Positions 10,861-21,638 are shown, numbered from the stretch's first letter. The stretch is DNA of 64,000 nt from Kingdonia uniflora (GCA_014058105.1 JACGCM010000004.1:1550001-1614000); one strand, 5' to 3'. Notes: a model not told the origin generated them from the sequence alone. Translations and numbers: made by a program.

Positions 10861-13800
10861 TTGTGGTGTATGGTCTCGACGCGTGACCATTTCAAGCAAA
10901 CGAAGGAGAACCTAGTGAGTCTGTTGAAGATCTATCGCAAACCTAATTCGAAGAAGGACGATTTGGAGATGGGCGATCCCAACGAAAGACTCACAATTTT
11001 GGAAACGATAGTTTCCGCCCTAACTTCTACTGTAGGGGAGTTAGTGGAGCAGTTGCGCCTCACGAACCTCACAAAGGCTTCCGCTTCGACGAAACGGCGT
11101 GACCGTTCGAATAAGAAAGGGGTTATGGAGGTGGATGGTGACGAGGACGTTCCGGTATTCGATGATTCTAGTGATGTTGAATCCGTCAAGGAGCGCCCAG
11201 GTCTAAGTTAGTCAGTGAATCCTATGCATAATCTTCGTCTTGGTTTTAAGATTGAGATTCTGGCTTTCGATGGTTTTGTCGATGCCGAGAAATTAGATAA
11301 TCTATTAGATAGGTTGGAGACCTATTTTTCAATTGATCAATATTCTAACACTCAGAAGATTTGCTTCTCAACTTTGAAATTCACAAGTCACTCACTTACG
11401 TGGTGGAAATCCTATCGGAAACGACATGATGTTGAAAGTCTGAGTTGGAAGGAATTTAAAGTCTTGGTAAGGAAGCAATTTTATCCTATTGGGTATGAAC
11501 AGGAGCGATGGTACAAATGGCACAACTTGCGCCAAAGGTTTGGGCAATCTGTACAACAGTTCACTATAGAGTTTCATAATCAAGCATTAGCTTTGGATAT
11601 TGATGTAGAGGAGTACGATGTGTTCATGAAGTATACGGGGGGTTTGTCAGAATCCATTCAAAGAGAATTAAAGCTCTTCAATATGGAAGATATTGAAGAC
11701 GGTACCGTTAAAGCAATTTCCATTGAAGGCAAGTACTTGAAGAGCGACAAGAAAGTCGATAAGAACAAGTTAGGGTACAAGGCTAATTGGAAATTTGATC
11801 AGAAAGGGGAGTACAAAGGAGAAGGGCCTTCATTCAAGGGGACTATCTGTAGTCATTGCAAGGCTAATGGGCATAATTTTGATAAATGTTGGAAACTTTA
11901 CCCAGAGCTTCGGCCGAAGGAGGAAAAGGGCAAGAAAGAGGAACATGCACTAGCCGCAGCGATTATGGATCTTCCAGATTTAGATAAGCCAAATCCTAAG
12001 CTTACTCTAATGTTCAAGCAACCTCTGGCTATCGACGAGACGAGCAGGGAAGAGCTATTTTTTGTCAGCATTCAGGTGAAACAGAGTTTAGTCGAGGCCA
12101 TTATTGATCTGGGTAGTCAGAAGAATTTAATTTTTGAAGCGGTGCTGAAGAAGATGGGTTTGGCTACTGTGGCTCATCCTAAGCCGTATGGTTTAGGTTG
12201 GATTCAGAAAGATGCGGAGTTGAAGATCACTAAGCAGTGTACGTTCAAGTTTCCAATTACTGAGAAGCTTATTGACGAAGTGACATGTGAGGTAGTTCCG
12301 TTGGACGTGTGTCAAGTCATCTTGGGTAGCCCTTATCTTTGGGACTGCGATGCAATCCTTTACCGTCATGCTCACAAGTATCGGCTGGTAAAGGATGGGA
12401 CAGAGTTTCATATCAATGCGTGCAAGAAGTATTTTACTACCAGTAATTTAGTAATAGCGACTCAGGCGAAGAGGTTGGTTAATGCGAGTGGAAAATTTAT
12501 ATCGTTGTTGGTGCGACCGGTTCAAGAAGGTCCGTCGGCTAAGGTGCTGTCTAGTTTGACAATGTTTCCTAAGCAACAAACCGATATTGGGAAGTTGGAA
12601 GCGGAGTATGAAGACTTGTTTTTGGGCATAGAAGGGATATCGTATAAGAGAGATGTGGAGCATGATATCACCTTGGTGTATGGTGAGCCACTACCCAATA
12701 TTGGGTTATATTGGACTTCTGTTAGTGAGTCTGATGAGATCAAGAAATAGGTACATGAACTCCTGGAGCATGGAGTTATTAATCCGAGTTGCTCGCCTTG
12801 TGGCTTGCCAGTGTTACTGGTACCGAAGAATGATGGGTCTTGGAGAATGTGTGTGGATTATCGAGCGTTGAACAAGATCACGGTGAAGAATTGTTATCCG
12901 CTTCCATGGATTGACGAGCTTTTAGATGAGTTGCAGACGGCTCGATTTTTCACCTAGTTAGATCTTAAGTCGGGTTACCATCAAGTTAGAATCCGGGAGG
13001 AGGATACTTGGAATACAGCGTTCAAAAACAAACAAGGCTTATTTGAGTGGTTGGTGATGCCTTTTGGGTTATGCAATGCTCCGGTGACATTTATGCAGCT
13101 AATGAATGAGGAGCATCGTGGGCATTTATGCAGAGTGTTGGGTCCGTTGTAATCACAACAGCTTTTTCTGAACGGGAAGAAGTACGAATTTGGGAAATGG
13201 GAGCTAGTCTATTTGGGTTTTATTGCTGGTGGCGGCGAGCTTAAGGTCGATCCAGAGAAGGTCTCGGTTATTACTAATTGGCCTCGACCTCCCACAGTGA
13301 TAGAAGTGAGGAGTTTTTTGGGTTCTTGTCAGTAGTTACGAAAATTTATTTGACATTTTTCACAAATTGCCGCACCGTTGCATTCTTTGACGAAGACCAG
13401 GGTACAGTTTGTGTGGAAAGATCACCATGAGATGACCATTCTCTTATTGAAGTGGAAGATTACGGATGTACCAGTGTTAGTATTGCCTAATTTGCAACAG
13501 CCTTTTGAGGTCGAGATAAATGCGTCAGACTATGCTTTGGGGGTAATCCTTTTACAGGATGGGAAGCCAGTTGCTTACCATTCTGAGTTGTTTACAGGGG
13601 CAGTACGTAACTATCCTACCTACGATACGGAGTTCTACGCACTATATCAATCAGTTAAGCATTGGCGGAGTTACTTATTGGGGAAGGAGGTTGTGGTACA
13701 TTCCGATCACAAACCGTTACAGTTCTTATCTACGCAGTCCAAGCTTCAGCAAGATCGCCATATGAAGTGGATGTCGTACCTTAAGCAGTTTACCTTATTG

Positions 13801-15345
13801 ATCAAGTATAAGAAAGGAGTAGACAACAAGATGGCTGATATGTTATCTCGACCCCCATTACCAACTATTTTCATTTTGTTGGTAGCTATGCAGATCCAGC
13901 CGATTGTTCCTTCTGAGTACGTCTCAGGGTATGACGATGGCAAGGAGCTCAGTGCGATTCACAAGAAGTTGTTGTAGGGTAAGGCATGCAAGTATGCTCT
14001 AAAGGATGGTTTAATTTATAGGGGCAGTCTGCTATGCATTCCTGAGGGAGGAGACTGTTTACAGTGGGTTCGAGAGGCACATTATTCCTGGGTGGCAAGT
14101 CATTTCAGGGTTAAGAAGACTCTTTTGAATTTATGGTGTTATGTCTATTGGTCAAAGATGTAGGTGGATGTTGCTTGTGTGCTATGCAGCACATCGAAGC
14201 CTTCCATTAGGAAGATAGGACTGTACTTACCATTGCCAGTTCCTAATCGGCCTTGGGAGAGTATTTTGATGGATTTTATGGGTGGTTTACCCATGACCAA
14301 GTGTAAGAATGACTATTTGTTTGTGGTGGCTGATCGATTCAGCAAGATGATTGTTCTTATTCCATGCCAGAAGACGGTTACAGGGGAAGGAGCAGCGCGA
14401 TTATTTTTCAGAGACGTCTGGAGGTATTTTAGGCTCCCTTCTTCTATTATTTTTGATAGGAATAGCCACTTTTTGGGGCATTTTTGGCGATCGTTATGGG
14501 GGATGATGGACACTAAGTTAAAGAGAAGTACCGCTTTTTATCCATAGACAGATGGGCAAATAGAGATCGTTAACTGCTCTTTAGTACATTTACTACAGGG
14601 ATTCCATTCTAAGCATCCTAACACTTGGGATAAGAGTTTACCTTATCTTTAGTTTGCATTCAACCGGGCGATTCATAGTTTCACGTTAAAGTCTCTTTTT
14701 GAAGTTTGTTTGGGATACTTGCCGTAAAGCCCTTTTGATTTGGCATTTAGTCTTGGCGACAAGACGGTGTTAAGGAAGGAGGAAGAGTTGCAGGTTAAAG
14801 CTCAGCGTTTCATTGAGAGGATCCGCAAGGCTCATGAGGTGGTTGAAGCTCAATTGAAGAAGACTCAAGCGAAGTATAAGGCTCGCCACGATAAGCATAG
14901 GGTTGAGTATACTTTTCTTGAGGGTAACCTCGTTTGGTTGTATTTAGGTAAGGAACGACTTAAGGGGGAAGGTAAGAAGCTCAAACCTATCTGTTATGGT
15001 CCATTTTTGATACTCAAGAAGATTGGTGACAATGTATTACAGTTGGATTTGCCACCTTTCATGAAGATGTATTTGGTGATTAATGCCGAGCATTTGAAGC
15101 TGTTTGAGCCGTCTCTTCTTGATGATGACTCTACACTCGATACTCACCTACTATCAGTTGATGACTTATGGATGGAAAGAGAAGATTCATTATCGGAGGA
15201 TGGTATTCTTGAGCGGAAGGTTCATACTACTAGATGGGGTGCTATTGAATCACTCCGAGTTGGGAAGAATGGTACACTACCGAGTAAGTCGAAGTGGTAC
15301 AGCAGGGAATTGGGCATCGCCAAATTCCCACATCTCCAGTTCTAG
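10861..15345 (+). pseudogene. gypsy-1 gag-pro-pol, one frame with eleven internal stops
   Basis: A single frame runs from 10861 to the TAG at 15343. In order it holds: gag (WWKSYRKRHDVESLSWKEF); a zinc knuckle CSHCKANGHNFDKC (11851-11892); an aspartic protease site altered from DTGS to DLGS (VEAIIDLGSQKNLIF); RT ([40 protein letters not shown]); RNase H (INASDYALGVILLQDGKPVA, HSDHKPLQFL); an integrase core (MDFMGGLP, IIFDRNSHF, TDGQIEIVN); and a basic C-terminal tail. In-frame stops are at 11209, 12748, 12955, 13150, 13333, 13351, 13975, 14161, 14545, 14650 and 14725, eight of them TAG. RT lacks about 25-30 residues including YxDD: LMNE is joined directly to EEHRGHL near 13108. There is no net frameshift. 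It is related to plant Metaviridae-type elements and inactive as it stands. Confidence 0.9.
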
Positions 15346-15383
15346 CTTGAGCCGGAGCTTAAGACTCCTAATGGGGGGAGCCA

Positions 15384-15820
15384 TGGTCCTGGAGGATCTG
15401 AAGAAGACACTGAACAATTCTATTCAAACAGAATTATTTTTGCTCGAATAGATTTCTACCTGATGGGTTTTATTCGATCAAAATTATTTTTGTTCGAATA
15501 GATTTCTGCCAGATGTGTTTTATTCGAATAATTTTTTGTCTATTCGAATACACATTATTTTATTCGAACATAAACAATTTTGTTCGAATAGAGGCGTGAT
15601 TCAGCTTTTTCCTTTTGGCGGTGATTGTATATAAAGGGGACTTAGATTATTTCTTAGGTATGTTAGATCTGAAAGAGTTCAAAGAGAAACCTAGGGTTTT
15701 GAGTAATTTTCTTCTTGTAATTACTTCGTTTTGAGTAAACAAATTCTCTATTTTTCCAAACCGATTGGTGTTCTTCGTATATCTCTACTAACATAAGATT
15801 CTCAATCGTATTATGGATTA
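15384..15820 (+). repeat. gypsy-1 3' LTR
   Basis: Begins TGGTCCTGGAGG after the purine tract and ends ATTATGGATTA. It is homologous to 10375-10820 and contains a local duplication of the GTTCGAATAGATTTCTGCC-type segment not present in the 5' copy. Confidence 0.9.
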
Positions 15821-16380
15821 AATGTCCTGCAACAATCACATATTTTCACCGACCTAGCCGATGGTATCGCCCTGCCTTGCAATTATACAATTATCAGAAA
15901 AGCTTATGATATGGGATATTACCTAGCAGATGGCATATACCCCAATTAGGGAACACTTGTCCAAACCATATCCAATCCGGTTATAGGAAAAAAAAAATCT
16001 TTGCTCAACAACAAGAAAGTTGCCGTAAAGACGTAGAACGGGAGTTTAGGGTTTTACAATCTCGGTTCAATGTTGTAAAAAATCTGGTTAAATTATGGGA
16101 CCCCCAGGTTTTGAGCAATGTCATGAAGGCGTGCGTGATAATCTACAATATGATCGTCGAAGATGAACGAGGTGCATTCCCATCATACTTAGACTACAAT
16201 CTGGCCGAGCCCTCAACTATCTAAGGCGAACGGTTCGATATTGTATGCGAACGCAAACGCGGAACAATAGAATCTTTTATATCAAAAATGCACCGGATTC
16301 GAAGTCGAGAACTTCACTTTGATCTAAAGAATGATCTAATCGAGCATTTGTGGGCCGTAAAGGGAAATCTTCAAACTTAG
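15821..16380 (+). pseudogene. PIF/Harbinger transposase, last part
   Basis: Directly continues the transposase interrupted at 10374: NVLQQSHIFTDLADGIALP, YYLADGIYP followed by TAG at about 15949, then RKDVEREFRVLQSRF, which holds the catalytic Glu of the DDE triad. It ends with the usual HFDLKNDLIEHLW tail and TAG at 16378-16380. A second internal stop follows EPSTI. With the first part, all three catalytic positions are recognisable, but the gene is not translatable. Confidence 0.88.
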
Positions 16381-16647
16381 TACTTCATTTCTTGTATTAT
16401 CTGTGTGCTATTGATGTAATTTAATGCTTCTCTTAGTTGTACAAGTTTATTAAACATGTTTTTTTAACGCAATATTGATTTTGTATTTGTTTTAATGCAA
16501 TATTATCGGAAATAAATATTTTAAAAACACACTGTAGAATTTTGAGCAGTACATTATTCAAACGTTTACATTATTGGTTATTAAACTACATTCTTGGATA
16601 AAAAACTTCTATATACAGCAAAGTTAAATTATATTTTATCACCACAT

Positions 16648-18142
16648 CAAGTACCTGATCCACCCCATTTGGCCAGACGTTCCCTGATCTCAGCTTGTAT
16701 TTGCAGATAGTATTGCAATTGATGTCCAGAAAGGGTACTCAAGTCTTTCTCCATAATTTTTCGATCTTCCTTTTCTTGCTCAAAATCTATTTTGGTTTGC
16801 CAGTGTTGCATTGCTTATGCTCTTCTTCTTTCATTTTCTTCTTTCGCTTGAATCTTCTCCAACCGTAGTTCATCCAACATTGTTTGAATACCGCTACCAG
16901 ATGCAGCATCACCCTCATTATCTTTTGTGATGCAAGGTTCTTTCTATAGATTTTTTGGGCGATGGGCCTGCTTGCACCCTCATACAACGAACCATCTAAG
17001 TCAGAATTTGGGCCCACAGATTGAGGTGTAGGTGGTCCGCCGGGGTCCTCCGATAGATTGTTTGATCCGACCGAGTTCCCTGGATAAGAACTATCTGATG
17101 TTCTCCTGGCTACAATTCTTGGTATATTCACCGCATGGTTCAACCCATCATCCCTTAGGTTGGCCCATCGCGGTTCTCTCGCCAAAATCTTATACGCTTC
17201 ACGGTGTTTGAAGTTATTACCACCATTCAAGCCTCGATAGATTTTGTGTGCATCGTTTTCTTACAATTCACAAAATTACCCAATACAAATAAATAACGTG
17301 TATAACCGCAAGAAATAAATGAAATTAAGTTAAAGGAAATCAGAATGAACCCGATCTTCTTCTGCTTCCCGCTGTTATTCCTAAATCGTTCTTGAGCAAC
17401 TATCCCCTTATGTGCCACACATTGTACATTAAGGGCATACCACTGAGATTTGGTCGACCCACATGATCATCGTGTGGGGCACTCGGGGTCTCTATTAAAG
17501 GCAATGTTGACCTTTTGATAGAAAGTGAAACCCTTTGTGCGGCCATCTATTTGGATTGAAGTTGTAACCCTCGATCTTGCGAGATACGTAAAGTCTGCTT
17601 CCGTCCAATGCATTCTAGCATCATCCATCTCGTCCAAATACTCAGCATCTTCTAGAACTTGCATATTTTGTCTTTATTTTGCGGGTGCTTTTCTTTCTTC
17701 ATCTTCCTTTTCTGTTCTGGGGCACCGCCAATTTAACAGGTATTGACGCATTTGAGTCACTTTGATTGTGATGAGTAGATTCACCATGGAATAGGAAGTT
17801 CTAAAAGTTATTTGGAGGTTAAAAACCTTGAGGTTGAGTGAGAGGATAAGGTTGATAGTAAGCGCTAAACTCCTGAGGTTGCGGTTGAGAGAGTGTAAAT
17901 GGACTTTGATATTGTCCATAACTAGGATCCCCTTGCGATATGGTAAACGGGGGTGGGGTTTGTGATTGAAATTGAGGTTGAAATTACGATGGGTTTTGGT
18001 AGAGGAATTGAGTGAATTATGATGATGGGTGTTGAGCGAATGGTGTTGAAGGTGGGTTATGGGATGATGGGGTTGACAGTGGGTTATGGGATGATGAGGT
18101 TGACGGTGTAGAGTTATTACTACTGGTTCTGGAGTTCGCCAT
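16648..18142 (-). pseudogene. PIF/Harbinger ORF1 (Myb/trihelix-like DNA-binding protein) pseudogene
   Basis: Read on the minus strand from ATG at 18142. It has a Ser/Pro/Gln-rich N-terminus (STPSTSSSHNPLSTPSSHN, later SQPQPQEF), then a trihelix/Myb-like region (MHWTEADFTYLARSRVTTS, FTFYQKVNIAFNRDPECP, SQWYALNVQCVAHKG), then NFKHREAYKILAREPRW, a linker, and a charged coiled-coil end (RFKRKKKMKEEEHKQ, QLQYYLQIQAEIRERLAKW). This order is that of the second protein of PIF/Harbinger elements, which binds DNA and partners the transposase in the nucleus. Stops and frameshifts, and probably an intron near 17230-17380, interrupt it. Its 3' end faces the transposase 3' end across 267 bases. Confidence 0.75.
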
Positions 18143-18440
18143 TTGGGGAGAGCGTAGAGGTTCTCCTCTGCTCTGCAATTAGTTTTGGGGAAGAAGTAGT
18201 CAGGGAGTGTTGATCAAAATAATTAAGATTGGAGGAGTTTAGATTACCGTGCGGTATTCTTTCTTCCGCACAGTAATTTAAACAACGCCAAACTCAATTT
18301 TTTTGAGTATGAGCTCCTCACACTCGGCTGAGTTACTATAGGGTCAGGTCACCCAACTCACACCCAAACAGTTGTTGCTGTGTGACTCCAAAGTGTAGGT
18401 TTGAGTGTGAGTTTGTAAACCCAACTCAACCCACACCCTA
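18143..18440. other. Right subterminal region of the Harbinger insertion
   Basis: No gene. It contains an inverted repeat at 18243-18277 and repeated short motifs of the type AACTCACACCC and their complements up to the presumed terminus near 18442. Such subterminal clusters are typical of transposase-binding ends. Confidence 0.45.
18243..18277. repeat. 12-bp inverted repeat near the right Harbinger end
   Basis: ATTACCGTGCGG and CCGCACAGTAAT pair at 11 of 12 positions around an 11-base loop. It sits about 100 bases upstream of the ORF1 start. Confidence 0.75.
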
Positions 18441-19647
18441 CTGCATTTTCTCTTAACTATTGTCCTATTAATTGAACCCATCAGCTGGGCATATCCTAAT
18501 TGATGTTGTCTTTTGGTTTATTATGTGATAATGCATAGTAGATTAGGCATGCCCTTATTTGCCCATTCATTTATTTGTCACAAACTTCCCCACTGTCATG
18601 GTCTTTATCTAGGTATGGCAATTCGGCCCCTTTTTATGGGTTCTGCCCACACCCTATCCAACGGGGTGGGTTTTGTAGAAGCTCTGCCAGGGAAGGGGCG
18701 GGTATGGTAAAAACTTGAAAAACCTGTCAGGGATCGGGTGGAGTTTGTTTTATCCGAAAGAGATATGTGGGATCTTTATTTTGGAACTTTTATTACTGTA
18801 AAGTTCCATTTGGTTGAATCCTGCTTATCCTTTCTGATACTGTTTCTTGAACTTTTAGAGACTTGGTTGAAAATTTAGGCCCATTTGTCCCTAATGATTT
18901 TTTCTTTTGACAAAACTCATACTCTTACAGTCTTTATCTGATAATTAATTAAACTAAATTATTTTATTTTTTAGCATGTACCATAGTCTTTTATATTATC
19001 CAAGAAGGGTGTTTTTCATATAGATAAGTTCGCCCACAAAAGAAAGACAAAAGGGGCTGAGATTTGTTGGATAGAACGAGATCTACGGCCTACATTCATT
19101 CAACTCTTTGGCTTAGGGGTAGTTTTGACATAACACCGAAAATGGGTAGCTTAGGCTTACCAATCCCTACCTTTCTTCTGACTCCCTTTCTCCTAATTCA
19201 TCTCTCTCTCCAACCAACAACTCTTCATCTCTCCCATCTCTCTCTCTCCAAAGTAAGGTACTTATCTCTCTCTATATATATATACCATTGATGAACTAAC
19301 TTCCTTCGATTTCTCGATGCCTGCAGTGAAATGTTTGGATTAAAGGGTTTCAAGGTTCAATTTTCGATTTAAGGGGTATTGATTCAGATCTCTCTAATCT
19401 CCTCTCAAATTTACAATTTAGGGTTTGTTTTGTTGATGCGATTTAGGGTTTCTTCTATTGCTGTGATTTATGAATTCTTCTATTGGTGCGATTTAGAGCT
19501 TGGTTACTGGCTGCACAATGACGTTTGATTTTGGTAGCCTTTCTTTTCTTTTCTATTAGCAGGCTATTTCTTTTCTTCAATTATTTCTTCGAACACGTTT
19601 ATGAGTTTTTGACCCATGAAACTCGCATATTCTTACTTATGTTTCAG

Positions 19648-20588
19648 ATTCAAGGTTTACTCAACAAGAGCTTCCAGCTTGCAAGCCAATTCTCACACCT
19701 CAATGGGTAAATCAAAGCTCCATAAACTTTTCGATTTCATTAGAATTTTTCTTTAGACACTTCTATTGCTGTTACCATGCACGTTCCAGTTATAATTTTT
19801 GTGCAGGATATACAAATAACGAATTCTTTCTTCGCAATTTGTTTCCCTTTTTTCTTATAGGATTTGATATATAGTGTAAATATCACATCATATTGTCTGT
19901 GTAGTCCGGCTATTGTAGTAGTTACTTTTTTTCTTGCCAAGTACAGACTCTTGCACCCATATCCATATTCCATACTAATGCGATTTAGTATATTGGTTAT
20001 TGCATTTGCGGTTTGAGCGCAAAAGTTAATAATATATGTTATGTAACAAACTCAATATTTTTGTACAGGTGATCTTGGGGTTCACACTAATCAGTTTTAT
20101 CTTCATCCCCATCGGTGTTGCTTTCCTACATGCTTCACGGAATGTATGTTTCTTTTTTAGATTGACCATATTTTGTTTTGACATTTTGTACAGTCTTCTA
20201 ATGTTCATAGTCAATATCCATTCTTCCTTTATTTTTAAGTTGTTGAAATTGTTTATCGGTATGAGACTGATTGTATTCCAATAAACTTAAGAGGGGATAA
20301 TGTCGGATATATTCAGAGCACATTGAATAAAACCTGCACCCAGATGATAACAGTAAGTTGCGTTTTTGCAGTTTTTTTTTTCATTATGCTGTCTGATTTG
20401 CAACTCTTCGAGAATGTAACTGCTGAGTATTCATAGAAGGGAATGTGCATTTCTGTTTAAGAAGACCATGTGCAAGAATACATAGTAATGTAATATGTCG
20501 TAACCCTTTCATTGTAGGTACCAAAGCGTATGAAGTACCCTATTTATGTGTACTATCAGCTAGATAACTTCTACCAGAATCATCGCAG
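19648..20588 (+). pseudogene. Captured ALIS (ALA-interacting subunit, CDC50/LEM3 family) fragment
   Basis: Four exons in order with introns. They are 19648-19706 (RFTQQELPACKPILTPQW), 20069-20143 (VILGFTLISFIFIPIGVAFL, the first membrane span), about 20240-20352 (VEIVYRYETDCIPINLRGDN, CTQMIT) and 20518-20588 (VPKRMKYPIYVYYQLDNFYQ, NHRR). These match the N-terminal third of ALIS proteins, membrane subunits of P4-ATPase lipid flippases (ALA) in the endomembrane system. Borders are GT..AG except that the acceptor before the third exon reads TTTTTAAG one base out of register. CT-rich 5' UTR-like sequence and non-coding exons lie upstream (19190-19480). The rest of the gene, including the second membrane span, is missing. 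It is a truncated passenger rather than a working gene. Confidence 0.85.
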
Positions 20589-20979
20589 GTATGCACATCT
20601 TCAGTTGTAGCTGTTCTTGGTGAGGAGACCATCTTCACCATAAGCCATATGCATACACTTTTTTCGTAATATCAAAACGATCAACAAGTAAAGTTGATGT
20701 TTACTTTCTTTTCTTTTGTTAGCAAATAATCGTTTTTGTCAATCTACTCTGTATTAAATAGAAAATAATTTTTCCCAAGTGTCATCAATGTCCATTTCAT
20801 CATTGTGGGTAGAGCTCATAATCTATTTTATAAAAATTACCTTCCATTGAAATCATTTTACTATAATTACCTTTATTGAAATAGAGGAAAATTTATCATA
20901 AAATGAATATTTACTGTTAGCAGCGATAAAGAGGGGCTGCGTTGTTGTCGGACGAACACATGTCTATGCATCAAATATA

Positions 20980-21031
20980 GCGCCGAAGGCGCGTCGACAT
21001 ATTCACCGTGGCGAGCCACGAGTAGTACTAG
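20980..21031 (+). other. Helitron 3' terminal hairpins and CTAG end
   Basis: Two short GC hairpins lie in series: GCGCC-GAA-GGCGC (20980-20992) and CGTGGC-GA-GCCACG (21007-21020). CTAG ends at 21031, 11 bases after the second hairpin. This is the arrangement of plant Helitron termini that signals transposition end. Confidence 0.8.
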
Positions 21032-21638
21032 TCGTCTTTTATCAAGCATTTCAATGGAATTAACTTACCCCAAATAGAAATTCTTAGAAGTCTTACTGGA
21101 AAATCTTGGACTGTAATACTGGAGAAAGTTGATGATGATTTGCTTTTTTGTAATCGTTGGCGTGCATTTGTGAGTGACAACTCTTTAGAAACTGGGGATG
21201 TTTTGGTTTTTATATATAGTGGTAACTCAAAATTTAATGTCAAAATATTTGATAGAACGTGTTGTGAAAAGGACTCTTTAGCTAAAGAAGAAAGTCACTG
21301 GGTACAGTTCCCACAATGAGGATCCAAAACAAGTGATGAGTCGGGTGACTACAAGGCCTAAATTTATGAGCAGCTCTCATGAAAATGAGAAAATTGGAGC
21401 AGATGTTTCCAACATAACTAATTGTAACTACCCTTTCTCCTATTCTAAAAGTTTTATCATATACTACCTTGCTAACAATGATTTTTTGTGCTTTATTTTT
21501 ATTCACTGTTGTAGGTACAGTTGTTGAGCCAAGAAGAGCACCTATTACCATAGTCAGAAGGAAAAGAGCAACTGAAGTACCTCGTTCTTATACATCCCTT
21601 AAAACGGATCCGATATCTACTATAAAAGTTGAGAATTG

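Larger units (their letters stand above)
10375..15820 (+). mobile_element. gypsy-1: full-length but inactive Ty3/gypsy retrotransposon
   Basis: Two LTRs (10375-10820, 15384-15820) flank a gag-pro-pol reading frame in the gypsy order protease, RT, RNase H, integrase. A tRNA-iMet-like primer site TGGTATCAG is at 10823, and a purine tract (ATGGGGGGAG, 15371-15380) precedes the 3' LTR. The 5-bp duplication AATGT (10370-10374 and 15821-15825) is perfect, and removing the element rejoins the Harbinger frame at NDINV-LQQS. It is therefore younger than the Harbinger insertion. The terminal bases are TA/TG..TA rather than canonical TG..CA. Multiple stops and loss of the RT active site make it inactive. 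Confidence 0.93.
7041..18442. mobile_element. PIF/Harbinger-type insertion in REM-B intron 1, with PMD gene and nested gypsy-1
   Basis: Alignment of intron 1 with copies C and D stops at about 7030 and resumes at about 18450, bounding the insertion. The ends are imperfect inverted repeats: AGTATGGGTTTGGGTGTGAG on the left, and the complement of CTCAACCCACACCCTACT on the right. Inside are a Harbinger transposase (+, 9730-16380, split by gypsy-1), a Myb/trihelix-like ORF1 on the opposite strand (16648-18142), and a PMD gene at the left (7045-9054). The two Harbinger genes face each other tail to tail. I could not find a clean 3-bp TWA duplication, so the exact ends are uncertain. The PMD part may be a capture or an earlier independent insertion. 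Confidence 0.65.
18984..21031 (+). mobile_element. Helitron carrying an ALIS/CDC50 gene fragment, inserted in REM-B exon 2
   Basis: The right end has the Helitron 3' signature: a GC-rich hairpin (CGTGGCGAGCCACG, 21007-21020), then CTAG at 21028-21031 followed by T. Excising 18984-21031 rejoins exon 2 as P-S-S-F-I-K-H-F, the length seen in copy D (P-S-A-F-V-K), with A before and T after, as for Helitron target sites. The 5' end is less clear. At the predicted start the sequence is TAGTCTTTTATATTATCC rather than the usual TC start, and TCC at 18999, also preceded by A, is an alternative. An 11-bp near-direct repeat flanks the insert (18984-18994 and 21032-21042). It carries cellular gene exons with their introns, the DNA-level capture typical of Helitrons. 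No Rep/helicase ORF is present, so it is non-autonomous. Confidence 0.75.

Noticed and set aside
19064..19291. 75-codon frame with CT-rich end as a gene
   Set aside because: It is 5' UTR-like sequence of the captured ALIS fragment (TCTCTCTCC runs) and lacks any domain.
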